A stretch of 64,000 nt of DNA from Sipunculus nudus (lineage: Eukaryota > Annelida > Sipuncula > Golfingiida > Sipunculidae): assembly GCA_026874595.1 (NCBI GenBank), contig CM049321.1, forward strand, positions 6,820,979 to 6,884,978, given 5' to 3'. This document shows, in pieces, positions 1 to 12,900 of the stretch. Both the position numbers and the translations under genes were made by a program. How positions within the stretch are numbered: position 1 is the first letter of the stretch; every line of letters begins with the position of its first letter. The notes beneath the pieces are model-generated. The model searched no databases, had not been told where the DNA came from, and was given only the letters and a program-made list of their open reading frames with translations.

Positions 1-636
1 AGCAGTCAGTGAACATATAAGTGCTTTATAGATAGATCTGCCAAAAAATCCTAGACCTCATAGGCTCATATATGAAAATATTACACAATGATTATTACAA
101 GACAAGGGAACGCTATTTAAGTATTTATTTTGGTGAAACCTACACCAGGCATGAACCAATCAAATCTGATAGACTCTCTGAGAACATGCTGACTTTATTT
201 TTGACTTGCCAATTTTAACAATATCACTGAATATACCAAAACTCACCATATGATGTCCATGATGAATAAATGCCAAATCAAAAGTCTTCAATTCTGAGAC
301 ATCATGGATTATAGTCACAGTATGAATTATTTTACCAAAGTACATATACTGTAAGTAATAAAACTGTTGGCCAGTGTTAACAGAAATGAACAACTTTTCC
401 CCCTTAAGGCCTCCATTGTCACCAATCAAATTGAAATTATAAAATTTGCAATAAATTAAAAAATTCCTTTTTTTGACAGATTCTGTTTTACATACATATT
501 AAATTGTTTCTTTTCTCTCAGTTCTCAGTTGGGTTCCTCATTACCCATACAAGAGAGGTTGCACCAGTTATGCTAAATAACAGATGGAGAGCCTTTTATG
601 GTGTCTGTAAACAGAATTAAACATGAAAAGCAAGTT
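1..636. other. AT-rich sequence without a recognisable gene
   Basis: I see no exon-like ORF, RNA gene or clear repeat here. Short ORFs are what AT-rich DNA gives by chance. Confidence 0.5.
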
Positions 637-1860
637 TATTATTATGGGCCCCACTTGAAAGGCAGTGGCCTATAGTGATGGCCTAACGTTTTGTTGGGCT
701 GTCCTTCTATTTGTCATAGACACTTTCACATGCAGTGTCTCAGAAAGAATACATTTGATCCATCTCGGATTCATTTGGATTAACAGTTAGGGCTGCTGCC
801 CTATCAATTACTGATCTGACAAAATTCATAAGTGGCCACCAAAGGATAACCAGTGATTTTACTTCAGGAACAGGATCTCAAAGAGGATATGCTTGAACAT
901 TCTCAAATACATGGGGATAATTTGTGCTTACAAGGTTAATTACAGACCTTTCCAAATGCCAATATGGCCACTGGATAACATTCAGTGATTATATTTCAGA
1001 CAAAGTTTCTCAAAGAGGATATGTTTGATCTCTCTCAAATTCACAGGGATGATTTGTGCCTACAAGGTGCATTACAGACATGTCCAAATGCCAATATGGC
1101 CACTGGAGCACAATAAGTGATTATATTTCGGACAAAGTATCTCAAAGAGGATTATGTTTGATCCCTCTCAAATGAACGGGGATGATTTGTGCCTACAAGG
1201 TAAATTACAGACATGTCCAAATTTCAATATGGCCTTGGAGCACAATCAGTGATTATATTTCAGACAAAGTCTCTCAAATGGATACATATATATATGTTTG
1301 ATCTTTCTCAGATTCATGGGGATAGTTTATGCCTAAGAGGGCTTTGTCTCGTCTGATGACAGACCCAATGGAAATCCAGTATCTCAAGAGAATATATTTG
1401 ATCTTCCTCTAATTTACAAAAATGATTGGTGTCTAAGAGGGCTTTAGCCCTATTAATTACTGACCATAGTCAAAGTCCATTATCGCTGCTGGTGCAAATT
1501 TGATTTTCATTAATGTGCAGTATATGAAACATTACCTGTGATTTTTATTAAATTCAGAGGGATGATTGGTGTCTATGCCAACTCCAGCCCTGTCTAATTT
1601 CAGGCCTGTCCTAGCTGTATGAAAGACTGCCACCACAGTGGAAGCATTGATTTTCTTTCACACACAGCATTCCAAAGAGAATTGGTTACAGGGATAATTA
1701 GTGCCTATTATGGCTACAACCCTATTTAATTGCTGACCTGTCCAGTGGTATGAATTAGTCATATAACTCACCCCCAGATGGCAGTACCTATCCCACACAG
1801 GTTTATGCCGCCATATGCATATCAACATGGCCAGTCTAATTAAATGTATAACTTGAGTAA
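637..1860 (+). repeat. Dispersed repeat family A with ~120-bp internal units
   Basis: It starts with a segment reading roughly 'GGGCCCCACTTGAAAGGCAG', matched by 'GGGACCCGCTTGAAAAGCAT' at 41309. It continues as diverged ~120-bp units built on 'CTCAAAGAGGATATGTTTGA', 'CACAGGGATGATTTGTGCC' and 'CCAATATGGCCACTGG'. The copy at 41298-42310 has the same order and orientation. There is no coding capacity. Its class is unknown to me. Confidence 0.75.
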
Positions 1861-2244
1861 CTAATAAAATATTGTTAAGAACTGCTAACTACTTTGTGCA
1901 GACTGATGATGTTTCTCTTAATAAATATGTCAGTCCCTGTGGTTTTAATTCTGCTGCATGGTAGCACTGGAAATTATTCATGTGAAATGGCAAGCTTAAG
2001 TTACCTCCATTTATGTCTTTATGCATTGTATTACAAAACAGTTTCATGTGTCTTATTATTCAATGATACCATATAACAGTATGTTATATTGGATTGTTTA
2101 TATAAATACAATATGTATGGGACATTACCATGGTAACTTGGTAAAAGAGGTGTCATATGACAATGTTATACATATTGATGGTGTAGACAGTATATGTCAC
2201 AGTACCTATCCAACACAGGTTTATGTTGCCATATGCATACCAAC

Positions 2245-5200
2245 AGGGCCACTCAGTGGTAGTGCATTGTATTGGCCTGGGATTAAGAGTGTCCACAAAG
2301 CTTTAATAGCTTTATCTTTTACACAACACTGTTATGTGTACCAGTGTGATGTATTGGCCTGAGATTATGAGTGTACAAAAAACTTGATAGCTTTATCTTG
2401 TACACACAGCTGTTATGTGGACCACCCAGTGGTAGTGTGATGTATTGGCCTGAAATTATGAGTGTCGCCAAAGCTTTAATAGTTTTATCTTGTACACAAC
2501 ACTTTTTTGTGTACTACTCAGGTGTGGTGGGATGTATTGGCCTGAGATTATGAGTTTCCACAAAGCTAGATAGCTTTATCTTGTACACACAACTGTTATG
2601 TGGACCACTCAGTGATAGTGTGACGTATTGGCCTGAAATTATGAGTGTCGCCAAAACTTAAATAGTATTATTTTGTATACAACACTGTTTTGTGGACCAC
2701 TCAGTGGTAGTGTGATGTATTGGCCTGAGATTATGAGTGTCCACAAAGCTTTAATAGCTACATTTTGTACACAACACTGTATTGTGTACCACTTTTCAGT
2801 GGTAGTGTGATGTATTGGCCTGAGATTATGAGTGTCCACAAAGCTTTGATAGCTTTATCTTGTACACAACACTGTTAAGTGTACCACTCAGTGATAGTGG
2901 ATGTATTGGCCTGAGATTATGAGTGTCCACAAAGCTTTAATAGCTTTATCTTGTACACAACACTGTTTTGTGGACAACTTGGTGGTAGTGTGATGTATTG
3001 GCCGGAGATTATGAGTGTCCACAAAACTTTGGTAGCTTTATCTTGTACACAACACTGTTATGTGTACCACTCAGTGGTAGTGTGATGTATTGGCCTGAGA
3101 TTATGAGTGTCCACAAAGCTTTGATAGCCCTATCTTGTACACACCACTGTTATGTGGACCACCCAGTGGTAGTGTGATGTATTGACCTGGGATTATGAGT
3201 GTCCACAAAGCTTTAATAGCTTTATCTTGTACACAACACTGTATTGTGTACCACTCAGTGGTAGTGGATGTTTTGGCCTGAGATTATGAGTGTCCACAAA
3301 GCTTTGATAGCTTTATCTTTTACACAAAATGTTTTTTTTAGCACTCAGTGGTAGTGTGATTTATTGGCCTGAGATTATGAGTGTCCACAAAGCTTTGATA
3401 GCTATATTTTGTACACAACACTGTATTGTGTACCACTTATCAGTGGTAGTGGATGCATTGGCCTGAGATTATGAGTGTCCACAAAGCTTTAATAGCTTTA
3501 ACTTGTACACAACACTGTTATGTGTACAACTCAGTAGTAGTGTGATGTATTGGCCTGAGATTATGAGTGTCCACAAAGCTTTAATAACTTTATCTTGTAC
3601 ACGACACTGTTTTGTGTTCCAATCAGTGATAGTGTGATGTATTGGCCTGAGATTATGAGTGTTCACAGAGCTTTAATAGCTTTATCTTGTACACAACACT
3701 GTTATGTGTACCACTCAGTGGTAGTGTGATGTATTGGCCTGAGATAATGAGTGTCCACAAAGCTTTGCTAGCTTTATCTTGTACACAACATGTTTTGTGT
3801 ACCACTCAGTGGTAGTGTGATTTTATTGGCCTGAGATTATGAGTGTCCACAGAGCTTTAATAGCTTTATCTTGTACACAACACTGTTATGTGTACCACTC
3901 AGTGGTAGTGGATGCATTGGCCTGAGACTATGAGTGTCCACAAAGCTTTGATAGCTTTATCTTGTACACAACATGTTTTGTGTACCACTCAGTGGTAGTG
4001 TGATTTATTGGCCTGAGATTATGAGTGCCCACAAAGCTTTGATAGCTACATTTTGTACACAACACTGTTATGTGTACCACTCAGTGGTAGTGTGATGTAT
4101 TGGCCTGAGATTATGAATGTCCACAAAGCTTTGCTAGCTTTATCTTGTACACACCACTGTTATGTGGACCACTCAGTGGTTGTGTGATGTATTGATCTGA
4201 GATTGAGTGTCCACAAAGCTTTAATAGCTTTATCTTGTACACAACACTGTATTGTGTACCACTCAGTGGTAGTGGATGTTTTGGCCTGAGATTATGAGTG
4301 TCCACAAAGCTTTGATAGCTTTATCTTTTACACAAAATGTTTTCTGTAGCACTCAGTGGTAGTGTGATTTATTGGCCTGAGATTATGAGTGTCCACAAAG
4401 CTTTGATAGCTATATTTTGTACACAACACTGTATTGTGTACCACTTATCAGTGGTAGTGGATGCATTGGCCTGAGATTATGAGTGTCCACAAAGCTTTAA
4501 TAGCTTTAACTTGTACACAACACTGTTATGTGTACAACTCAGTAGTAGTGTGATGTATTGGCCTGAGATTATGAGTGTCCACAAAGCTTTAATAACTTTA
4601 TCTTGTACACGACACTGTTTTGTGTTCCAATCAGTGATAGTGTGATGTATTGGCCTGAGATTATGAGTGTTCACAGAGCTTTAATAGCTTTATCTTGTAC
4701 ACAACACTGTTATGTGTACCACTCAGTGGTAGTGTGATGTATTGGCCTGAGATAATGAGTGTCCACAAAGCTTTGCTAGCTTTATCTTGTACACAACATG
4801 TTTTGTGTACCACTCAGTGGTAGTGTGATTTTATTGGCCTGAGATTATGAGTGTCCACAGAGCTTTAATAGCTTTATCTTGTACACAACACTGTTAAGTG
4901 TACCACTCAGTGGTAGTGGATGCATTGGCCTGAGACTATGAGTGTCCACAAAGCTTTGATAGCTTTATCTTGTACACAACATGTTTTGTGTACCACTCAG
5001 TGGTAGTGTGATTCATTGGCCTGAGATTATGAGTGCCCACAAAGCTTTGATAGCTACATTTTGTACACAACACTGTTATGTGTACCACTCAGTGGTAGTG
5101 TGATGTATTGGCCTGAGATTATGAGTGTCCACAAAGCTTTGCTAGCTTTATCTTGTACACACCACTGTTATGTGGACCACTCAGTGGTTGTGTGATGTAT

Positions 5201-8075
5201 TGACCTGAGATTGAGTGTCCACAAAGCTTTAATAGCTTTATCTTGTACACAACACTGTATTGTGTACCACTCAGTGGTAGTGGATGTATTGGCCTGAGAT
5301 TATGAGTGTCCACAAAGCTTTGATAGCTTTATCTTTTACACAAAATGTTTTGTGTAGCACTCAGTTGTAGTGAGATTTATTGGCCTGAGATTATGAGTGT
5401 CCACAAAGCTTTGATAGCTATATTTTGTACACAACACTGTATTGTGTACCACTTATCAGTGGTAGTGGATGCATTGGCCTGAGATTATGATTGTCCACAA
5501 AGCTTTAATAGCTTTATCTTGTACACAACACTGTTATGTGTACAACTCAGTAGTAGTGTGATGTATTGGCCTGAGATTATGAGTGTCCACAAAGCTTTAA
5601 TAACTTTATCCTGTACACAACACTGTTCTGTGTTCCAACCAGTGATAGTGTGATGTATTGGCCTGAGATTATGAGTGTTCACAGAGCTTTAATAGCTTTA
5701 TCTTGTACACAACACTGTTATGTGTACCACTCAGTGGTAGTGTGATGTATTGGCCTGAGATTATGAGTGTCCACAAAGCTTTGATAGCTTAATCGGGTAC
5801 ACAACACTGTTAAGTGTACCACTCAGTGGTAGTGGATGCATTTGCCTGAGATTATGAGTGTCCACAAAGCTTTGGTAGCTTTATCTTGTACACAACACTG
5901 TTAAGTGTACCACTCAGTGGTAGTGGATGCATTGGCCTGAGATTATGAGTGTCCACAAAGCTTTGATAGCTTTATCTTGTACACAACATGTTTTGTGTAC
6001 CACTCAGTGGTAGTGTGATGTATTGGCCTGAGATTTTGAGTGCCCACAAAGCTTTAATAGCTACATTTTGTACACAACACTGTATTGTGTACCACTTTTC
6101 AGTGGTAGTGTGATGTATTGGCCTGAGATTATGAGTGTCCACAAAGCTTTAATAGCTTTATCTTGTACACAACACTGTTATGTATACAACTCAGAAGTAG
6201 TGTGATGTATTGGACTGAGATTATGAGTGTCCACAAAGCTTTGCTAGCTTTATCTTGTACACAACACTGTCAAGTGTACCACTCAGTGGTAGTGGATGTA
6301 TTGGCCTGAGATTATGAGTGTCCACAAAGCTTTGATAGCTTTATCTTTTACACAAAATGTTTTGTGTAACACTCAGTGGTAGTGAATGTATTGGCCTGAG
6401 ATTTTGAGTGTTCACAAAGCTTTGGTAGCCTTATCTTGTACACATGTTATGTGGACCATTCGGTGGTAGTGTGATGTATTGGCCTGAGATTATGAGTGTC
6501 CACAAAGCTTTAATAGCTTTATCTTGTACACAACACTGTTATGTGTACAACTCAGTAGTAGTGTGATGTATTGGCCTGAGATTATGAGTGTCCACAAAGC
6601 TTTAATAACTTTATCTTGTACACGACACTGTTTTGTGGACCACTTGGTGGTAGTGTGATGTATTGGCCTGAGATTATGAGTGTCCACAAAGCTTTAATAC
6701 CTTTATCTTGTACACAACACTGTCAAGTGTACCACTCAGTGATAGTGTGATGTATTGGCCTGAGATTATGAGTGTCCACAAAGCTTTGCTAGCTTTATCT
6801 TGTACACAACACTATTATGTGTACCACTCAGTGGTAGTGTGATGTATTGGCCTGAGATTATGAGTGTCCACAAAGCTTTGCTAGCTGTATCTTGTACACA
6901 ACACTGTCAAGTGTACCACTCAGTGATAGTGTGATGTATTGGCCTGAGATTATGAGTGTCCACAAAGCTTTGCTAGCTTTATCTTGTACACAACACTATT
7001 ATGTGTACCACTCAGTGGTAGTGTGATGTATTGGCCTGAGATTATGAGTGTCCACAAAGCTTTGCTAGCTTTATCTTGTACACAACACTGTTAAGTGTAC
7101 CACTCAGTGGTAGTGGATGTATTGGCCTGAGATTGAGTGTCCACAAAGCTTTGATAGCTTTATCTTTTACACAACATGTTTTGTGTACCATTCAGTGGTA
7201 GTTGATGTATTGGCCAAAGATTTTGAGTGTATACAAAGCTTTGGTAGCTTTATCTTGTACACAACACTGTTATGTGTACCACTCAGTGGTAGTGGATGTA
7301 TTGGCCTGAGATTGAGTGTCCACAAAGCTTTGATAGCTTTATCTTTTACACAACATGTTTTGTGTACCACTCAGTGGTAGTGGATGTATTGGCCATATTA
7401 TGAGTGTATACAAAGCTTTGGTAGCTTTATATTGTACACAACACTGTTTTGTGTACCACTCAGTGGTAGTGGATGTATTGGCCTGAGATTGAGTGTCCAC
7501 AAAGCTTTGATAGCTTTATCTTTTACACAACATGTTTTGTGTACCACTCAGTGGTAGTGGATGTATTGGCCAAAGATTATGAGCGTCCACAAAGCTTTGA
7601 TAGCTTTATCTTTTACACAAAATGTTTTGTGTAACACTCAGTGGTAGTGAATGTATTGGCCTTGGATTTTGAGTGTCCTCAAAGCTTTGATAGCTTTATC
7701 TTTTACACAACATGTTTTGTGTACCACTCAGTGGTAGTGGATGTATTGGCCAAAGATTTTGAGTGTACACAAAGCTTTGGTAGCTTTATCTTTTACACAA
7801 CATTTTTTTTTTGTGTACCACTCAGTAGTGATGTGATATATTAGCCTGAGATTATGATTGTCCACAAAGCTATGATAAATTTTTGTTGTACACATGTTAT
7901 GTGGACCACTCAGTGGTAGTGTGATGTATTTGCCTGAGATTATGAGTGTACACAAAGCCTTTATAGCTTTATCTTGTACACAATAGTGTATTGTGTGGTA
8001 ACTCAGTGGTAGTGTGATGTATTGGCCTGAGATTAGATTGTCCACAAAGCTAGATAGCTTTATCTTGTACACAAG
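2245..8075. repeat. ~92-bp satellite, about 64 tandem copies
   Basis: Near-perfect to moderately diverged units of about 88-92 bp. Recurrent landmarks are CCACTCAGTGGTAGTG, TGTATTGGCCTGAGATTATG, GAGTGTCCACAAAGCTTT and ATAGCTTTATCTTGTACACA. Each unit can form two small stems: CCACT/AGTGG, and GTACACAA pairing with TTGTGTAC around the CACTGTTTT segment. Short ORFs on both strands are by-products of the repeat and are not genes. The array follows family A sequence containing 'CAGTACCTATCC...CACAGGTTTATG', so the unit may have expanded from within that family (inference). Confidence 0.95.
3120..5760. repeat. 1008-bp higher-order repeat within the 92-bp satellite
   Basis: Blocks starting near 3120, 4128 and 5136 repeat the same series of variant monomers. 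Matching 65-codon open stretches on the minus strand begin at 3469, 4477 and 5485, exactly 1008 bp apart, and 64-codon ones at 4111 and 5119. The period is about 11 monomers. The near identity of the blocks against the more diverged flanking monomers points to recent unequal exchange. Confidence 0.9.
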
Positions 8076-8089
8076 ATAGGTGGTACAAC

Positions 8090-9990
8090 TTTAAATATTT
8101 TTCAAGTGGTTATTATTATTTTACATAAAATTGATGCATTTATCTCAGGGTTTTTATCTGAGGGGTTTGAGATATTGACTTGAAGTGTTTGCATATCAGA
8201 AGATCACTGATAGATCATCTACATAAGACTGTTGTACCACCTACAGGCTGTTTAACATCCTTGTCACATGTTAATTCAGGATGGTTTGACCTCTCATCTT
8301 GAAATATTGTATATATTTAAAAAATTAGATGACTTTATCATGTTCACAAGACTGGTGCTGCTGCCTATAATGTTTTGTGTCATTTTTATGTGTCATATTT
8401 TGATTTTTATGTTTAAATTTTCCTGGTCTTTTCAATGTTTGAACTTGAAATTTGAAATGCATTGTGTTGTTCATTTGTTGTGTTATAAGTTTATGAAAAA
8501 GGTAAAAAAAAAAATAATAAAATTCAAATTGCATAAAAATGTTCTTTGCTTTTCAGAAATATTATTTTTAAATGTGTGATTTATTGTGGTGCACTTGTTA
8601 TCTTGTATATATTACTTTTTTCAATATTTTGTACCATTAGACAGTTCACACATTTTGTAGTATTGTTCTAATGACAACATACAGGTTATTTAGATGATAC
8701 AGTCCTGTTGTATAAAAAGACACGGGGAAAAAAAACAAAATAAGATCCTCAGATTTAACCAATTCTGTTTCTTTTGGAATTTATATGGTGTTATTCTAAA
8801 GTATGGAATTTGTTTTGTTTGTACTGCTATATTATATAATTGACATGTTAAGATGAAACTGAAAATCATGTTAAACAATTTTTTCCCATTTAATCAATGG
8901 TTTCATTAAAAAATCTCTTGTAAATTACTATACTGCTGACCTGTATTTGAACCAATGATCTTTAATTGTGTGGTTATCAGAGCATCAATGCTAATGGGTC
9001 ACTTATTTGTAAATTTTGTATTCTTTGGTGCCTATTTTAAAAAAAATAGCAAAAAAAAAATTTGGTGTTCATGTTGTCTCCCTTCCCATGTGGAGGAGAT
9101 GCATAGTGTGTTTGTTTTTCTAAAGAACACAGTAACACACAAAATTAACGTTTGAATTGTTTTACCTGTATCTAACATGGATACGATAATCAGTGACCTT
9201 GACCTTCAGGGTCATATAAGAATAAATGAAAAGTGTGGACCTCCTAACTGTATCTGTCAAAACAGAGTTTTACGGTACTCTTTTCACATGGATTTATTTA
9301 CTGCTAGATTTAGCCCAGAGAATGCCTATGAGACCCTTGGACTGATCTTATCAAACCCATCATAGTTATTGGGTCTGTCACATGTCAACTTGTGCCTGAC
9401 AAAGACTGGTGGCTTCATCTGCGATCCATCTTGTGCATTATGAATCTGGGGGTCTAATTGACCACAATATATATATCAGGAGTGGTTCAATGTATTGGGC
9501 TGTAATTGTGCATGATTTAGATCATGGATATACATCCTCCATCTCGTGCTCAAGACTGGTGCTGCCATCTGTAATCATATTTGTGTGGCATCAGTACATG
9601 CTCATCCGTCCATTTGCTTTGGGTGAAAATCCCTCAGGAGAGATTCAATGCATTGGTCAAAAATTTGGCATGTCCACCATTCTTGTCTTCTTGTCAACCA
9701 CAGGTTGGTGGCACCACCTACCTGCCCTTTTTTAGAACACATGCCCTTTTCTCAGGAGCGCTTTGCCTGATTGACCTGAAATGGGCATATCCTTAGATCT
9801 TAGTTACCTATGATCACATCATCTGCAATTGTTTTCACGTGTCATCTATCAGTCAGTTTGCTTTGGGTGAAAATCGCTCACATCTCAGTAGTTGATGGAT
9901 GTATCAGCCTAAAATTAAGTATGTTTATACACAAGAAGATTTAAAAAATTCTCTCTCTTTTGGTAGTGATAGGATTTCAATTAAATGAAT
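8090..9990. repeat. Decayed dispersed repeats between two satellites
   Basis: AT-rich sequence with diverged repeated phrases such as 'ACAAGACTGGTGCTGC' (8344), 'CTCAAGACTGGTGCTGCC' (9550), 'TTTGGGTGAAAATC' (9618 and 9864) and 'GATTCAATGCATTGG'. The phrases 'TGTATTGGGCTG' and 'TGTATCAGCCTAAAATTA' resemble the 'TGTATTGGCCTGAGATTA' part of the satellite, so the region may be an old relative of its source. No gene is recognised. Confidence 0.55.
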
Positions 9991-9999
9991 AGAGTGATG

Positions 10000-12900
10000 A
10001 AAGTTAATTGTTTTTGACTGAATGAATTGTGTTGTGTTTATTTAGATGGAACTTTGTTAGGTTGATGCTGATTGAAATTTATTGGGTTTTGGCTGAATGG
10101 ATTTTGTTGTGTTTATTCTGATAGATGTTTGTGTTTATGCTTTTGGAATTTTGTTGTGTTTTATATAATGAAATGTTTTTGTTTATGCTGATTGAACTTT
10201 ATTGTTGATGCTGATTGACTTTTGTTGTGTTTATGCTGTTAGAATTTTGTTTTTAGACTGATGAAATTTTGATGTGTTTATTTCCATGGAATTTTGTTGT
10301 GTTTTAGGCTGATGGAATCTTTTTGTATTTATGAAGATTTAAATTTGTAGGGAAAATGTTTGTGTTTGTTGTGTGTGGGCTGAATGAATGTTGTTATGTT
10401 ATATCTAATTAAATATTGTTGTGTATATTTCGATAGAATTCTGTTGTATTTAGGCTGTTCCAATTTTATTGTTTTTAGACAGATGAAATTTTGTTGGGTT
10501 TGTGTTTGTTGTGTGTGGGCTGAATGAATGTTGTAATGTTATATCTAATTTTATATTTTTATGTTCATTTTAAAATCGAATTTTGTTTTGTTTGGGTTTA
10601 GGGAATATTGTTGTATTTATGCAGATTGAACTTTGTTGGGTTAATGTTTGTGTTTGCTGTGTGTGGGCTGAATGAATGTAAAGTTTTATCTAACAGAATT
10701 GTGTTTGGGTTAAGGGAATGTTGTTTGATTTATGCAGATTGAACTTTGTTAGGTTGATGTTTGTTGTGTATGGGCTGAATGAATGTTGTTTTGTTCTATC
10801 TGATGAAATATTGTTGTGTTTATTTTGATGGAATTTTCTCGTGTTTGGGTTGAGGGAATATTGTTGTATCTATGAAAACTTGAACTTTGTTAGGTTGATG
10901 TTTGTGTTTGTTGTGTGTAGGCTGAATGAATGTTATGTTTTATCTTTAGAAAGATGAAAGTTTGTTGGGTTTGTGTTTGTTGTGTGTGGGCTGAATGAAT
11001 GTTAATTTTTATCTACTGAAATATTGTTGTTTATTTTGATGGAATTTTGTTGATTTAGGTTATTGGAATTTTATTGTTTTTAGACAGATGAAATTTTGTT
11101 GGGTTGATGTTTGTGTTTGTTGCGTGAGGGCTGAAAAATTGTTGTTGTGTTTTATCTTATGAAATTTTGATGTGTTTATTTTGGTGGAATTTTGTTGTGT
11201 TTGGGTTGAGGGAACACTGTTGGATTAATATTCAGTTTGAACTTTGTTGGGTTGATGTTTGTGTTTGTTTTGTGTGAGCTGAATGAATCTTGTTCTGTTT
11301 TATCTAATGAAATATTGTTTTGTTTATTTTGATGGAATTGTGTTGTGTTTAGGCAATTCGAATTTTATTGTTTTTAGAAAGATGAAAGTTTGTTGGGTTT
11401 GTGTTTGTTGTGTGTGGGCTGAATGAATGTTAATTTTTATCTACTGAAATATTGTTGTTTATTTTGATGGAATTTTGTTATGTTTGGGTTGAGGGAACAC
11501 TGTTGGATTTATGCAGATTGAACTTTGTTGGGTTGATGTTTGTGTTTGTTGTGTTTAGGCTGAATGAATGTTGTTATGTTTTACTTAATGAAATTTTGTT
11601 GTGTTTATTTTGGTGGAATATTGTTGTGTTTGGGTTGAGGGAACACTGTTGGATTAATATTCAGTTTGAACTTTGTTGGGTTGATGTTTGTGTTTGTTTT
11701 GTGTGAGCTGAATGAATCTTGTTATGTTTTATTTAATGAAATATTGTTGTGTTTGTTTTGATGGAATTTTGTTGTGTTATGATTGAGGGAACACTGTTGG
11801 ATTTATGCAGACTGAACTTTGTTGGGTTGATGTTTGTGTTTGTTTTGTGTCAGCTGAATGAATGTTGTTATGTTATATCTAATGAAATATTGCTGTGTTT
11901 ATTTTGATGGAATTTTGTTGTGTTTAGGCTATTCGAATTTTATTGTTTTTAGACAGATATAATTTTGTTGGGTTTCTGTTTGTTGCGTGTGATCTGAATG
12001 AATGTTGTTTCGTTTTATGTAATGAAACTTTGATGTGTTTATTTTGATGGAATTTTGTTGTGTTGAGGCTATTTGAATTTAATTGTTTTTAAACATATAA
12101 AATTTTGTTGGGTTTGTGTTTGTTGTGTGTGGGAAGAATGAATGTTGTTATGTTTTATCTAATGATGAAATATTGTTATGTTTATTTAATCAAATTTTGT
12201 TATGTTTGGGTTGAGGGAACACTGTTGGATTTATGCAGATTGAACTTTGTTGGGTTGATGTTTGTGTTTGTTTTGTGACAGCAGAATGAATCTTGTTATG
12301 TTTTATCTAATGAAATATTGTTGTGTTTGTTTGATGGAATTTTATGTGTTTGGTTTGAGGGAATATTGTTGTATTTATGCAGATTGAACTTTGTTGGGTG
12401 AATGTTTATGTTTGCTGTGTATAGGCTGCATGAATGTTAATTTTTATCTAATGAAATATTGTTGATTTATTTTCATGGAATTTTGTTGTTTTAGGCTATT
12501 TGAATTTTATTGTTTTTAGACAGATGAAATTTTGTTTGGTTTGTGTTTGTTGTGTGAGGGCAGAATGAATGTTGTTATGTTTTATCTAATGAAATATTTT
12601 TTTGTTTATTTAATCGAATTTTGTTGTGTTACAGTTGAGGGAATTTTGTTGTGTTTAAGCCTTATGGAATGTTTTTGTATTTATGCAGATTGAACATTGT
12701 TGGGTTGATCTTTGTGTTTGTTGTGTGTCAGCTGAATGAATGTTGTTATGTTATATCTAATGAAATATTGCTGTGTTTATTTTGATGGAATTTTGTTGTG
12801 TTCAGGCTATTTGATTTTTATTGTTTTTAGACAGATGAAATTTTTTGGGGTTTGTGTTTGTTGTTTGAGGGCTGAATGAATGTTGTTTTGTTTTATCTAA

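Noticed and set aside
2639-8072. Many 60-114-codon ORFs in the 92-bp satellite
   Set aside because: They recur with the repeat period on both strands and share the same repeated peptide; the unit simply lacks stops in some frames.
2245-8075. CRISPR-like regular repeat
   Set aside because: No unique spacers; the repeats are contiguous, and the window is eukaryotic.
9177-9796. Plus-strand ORFs of 62-108 codons
   Set aside because: They overlap each other in different frames within decayed repeats and have no known motif.
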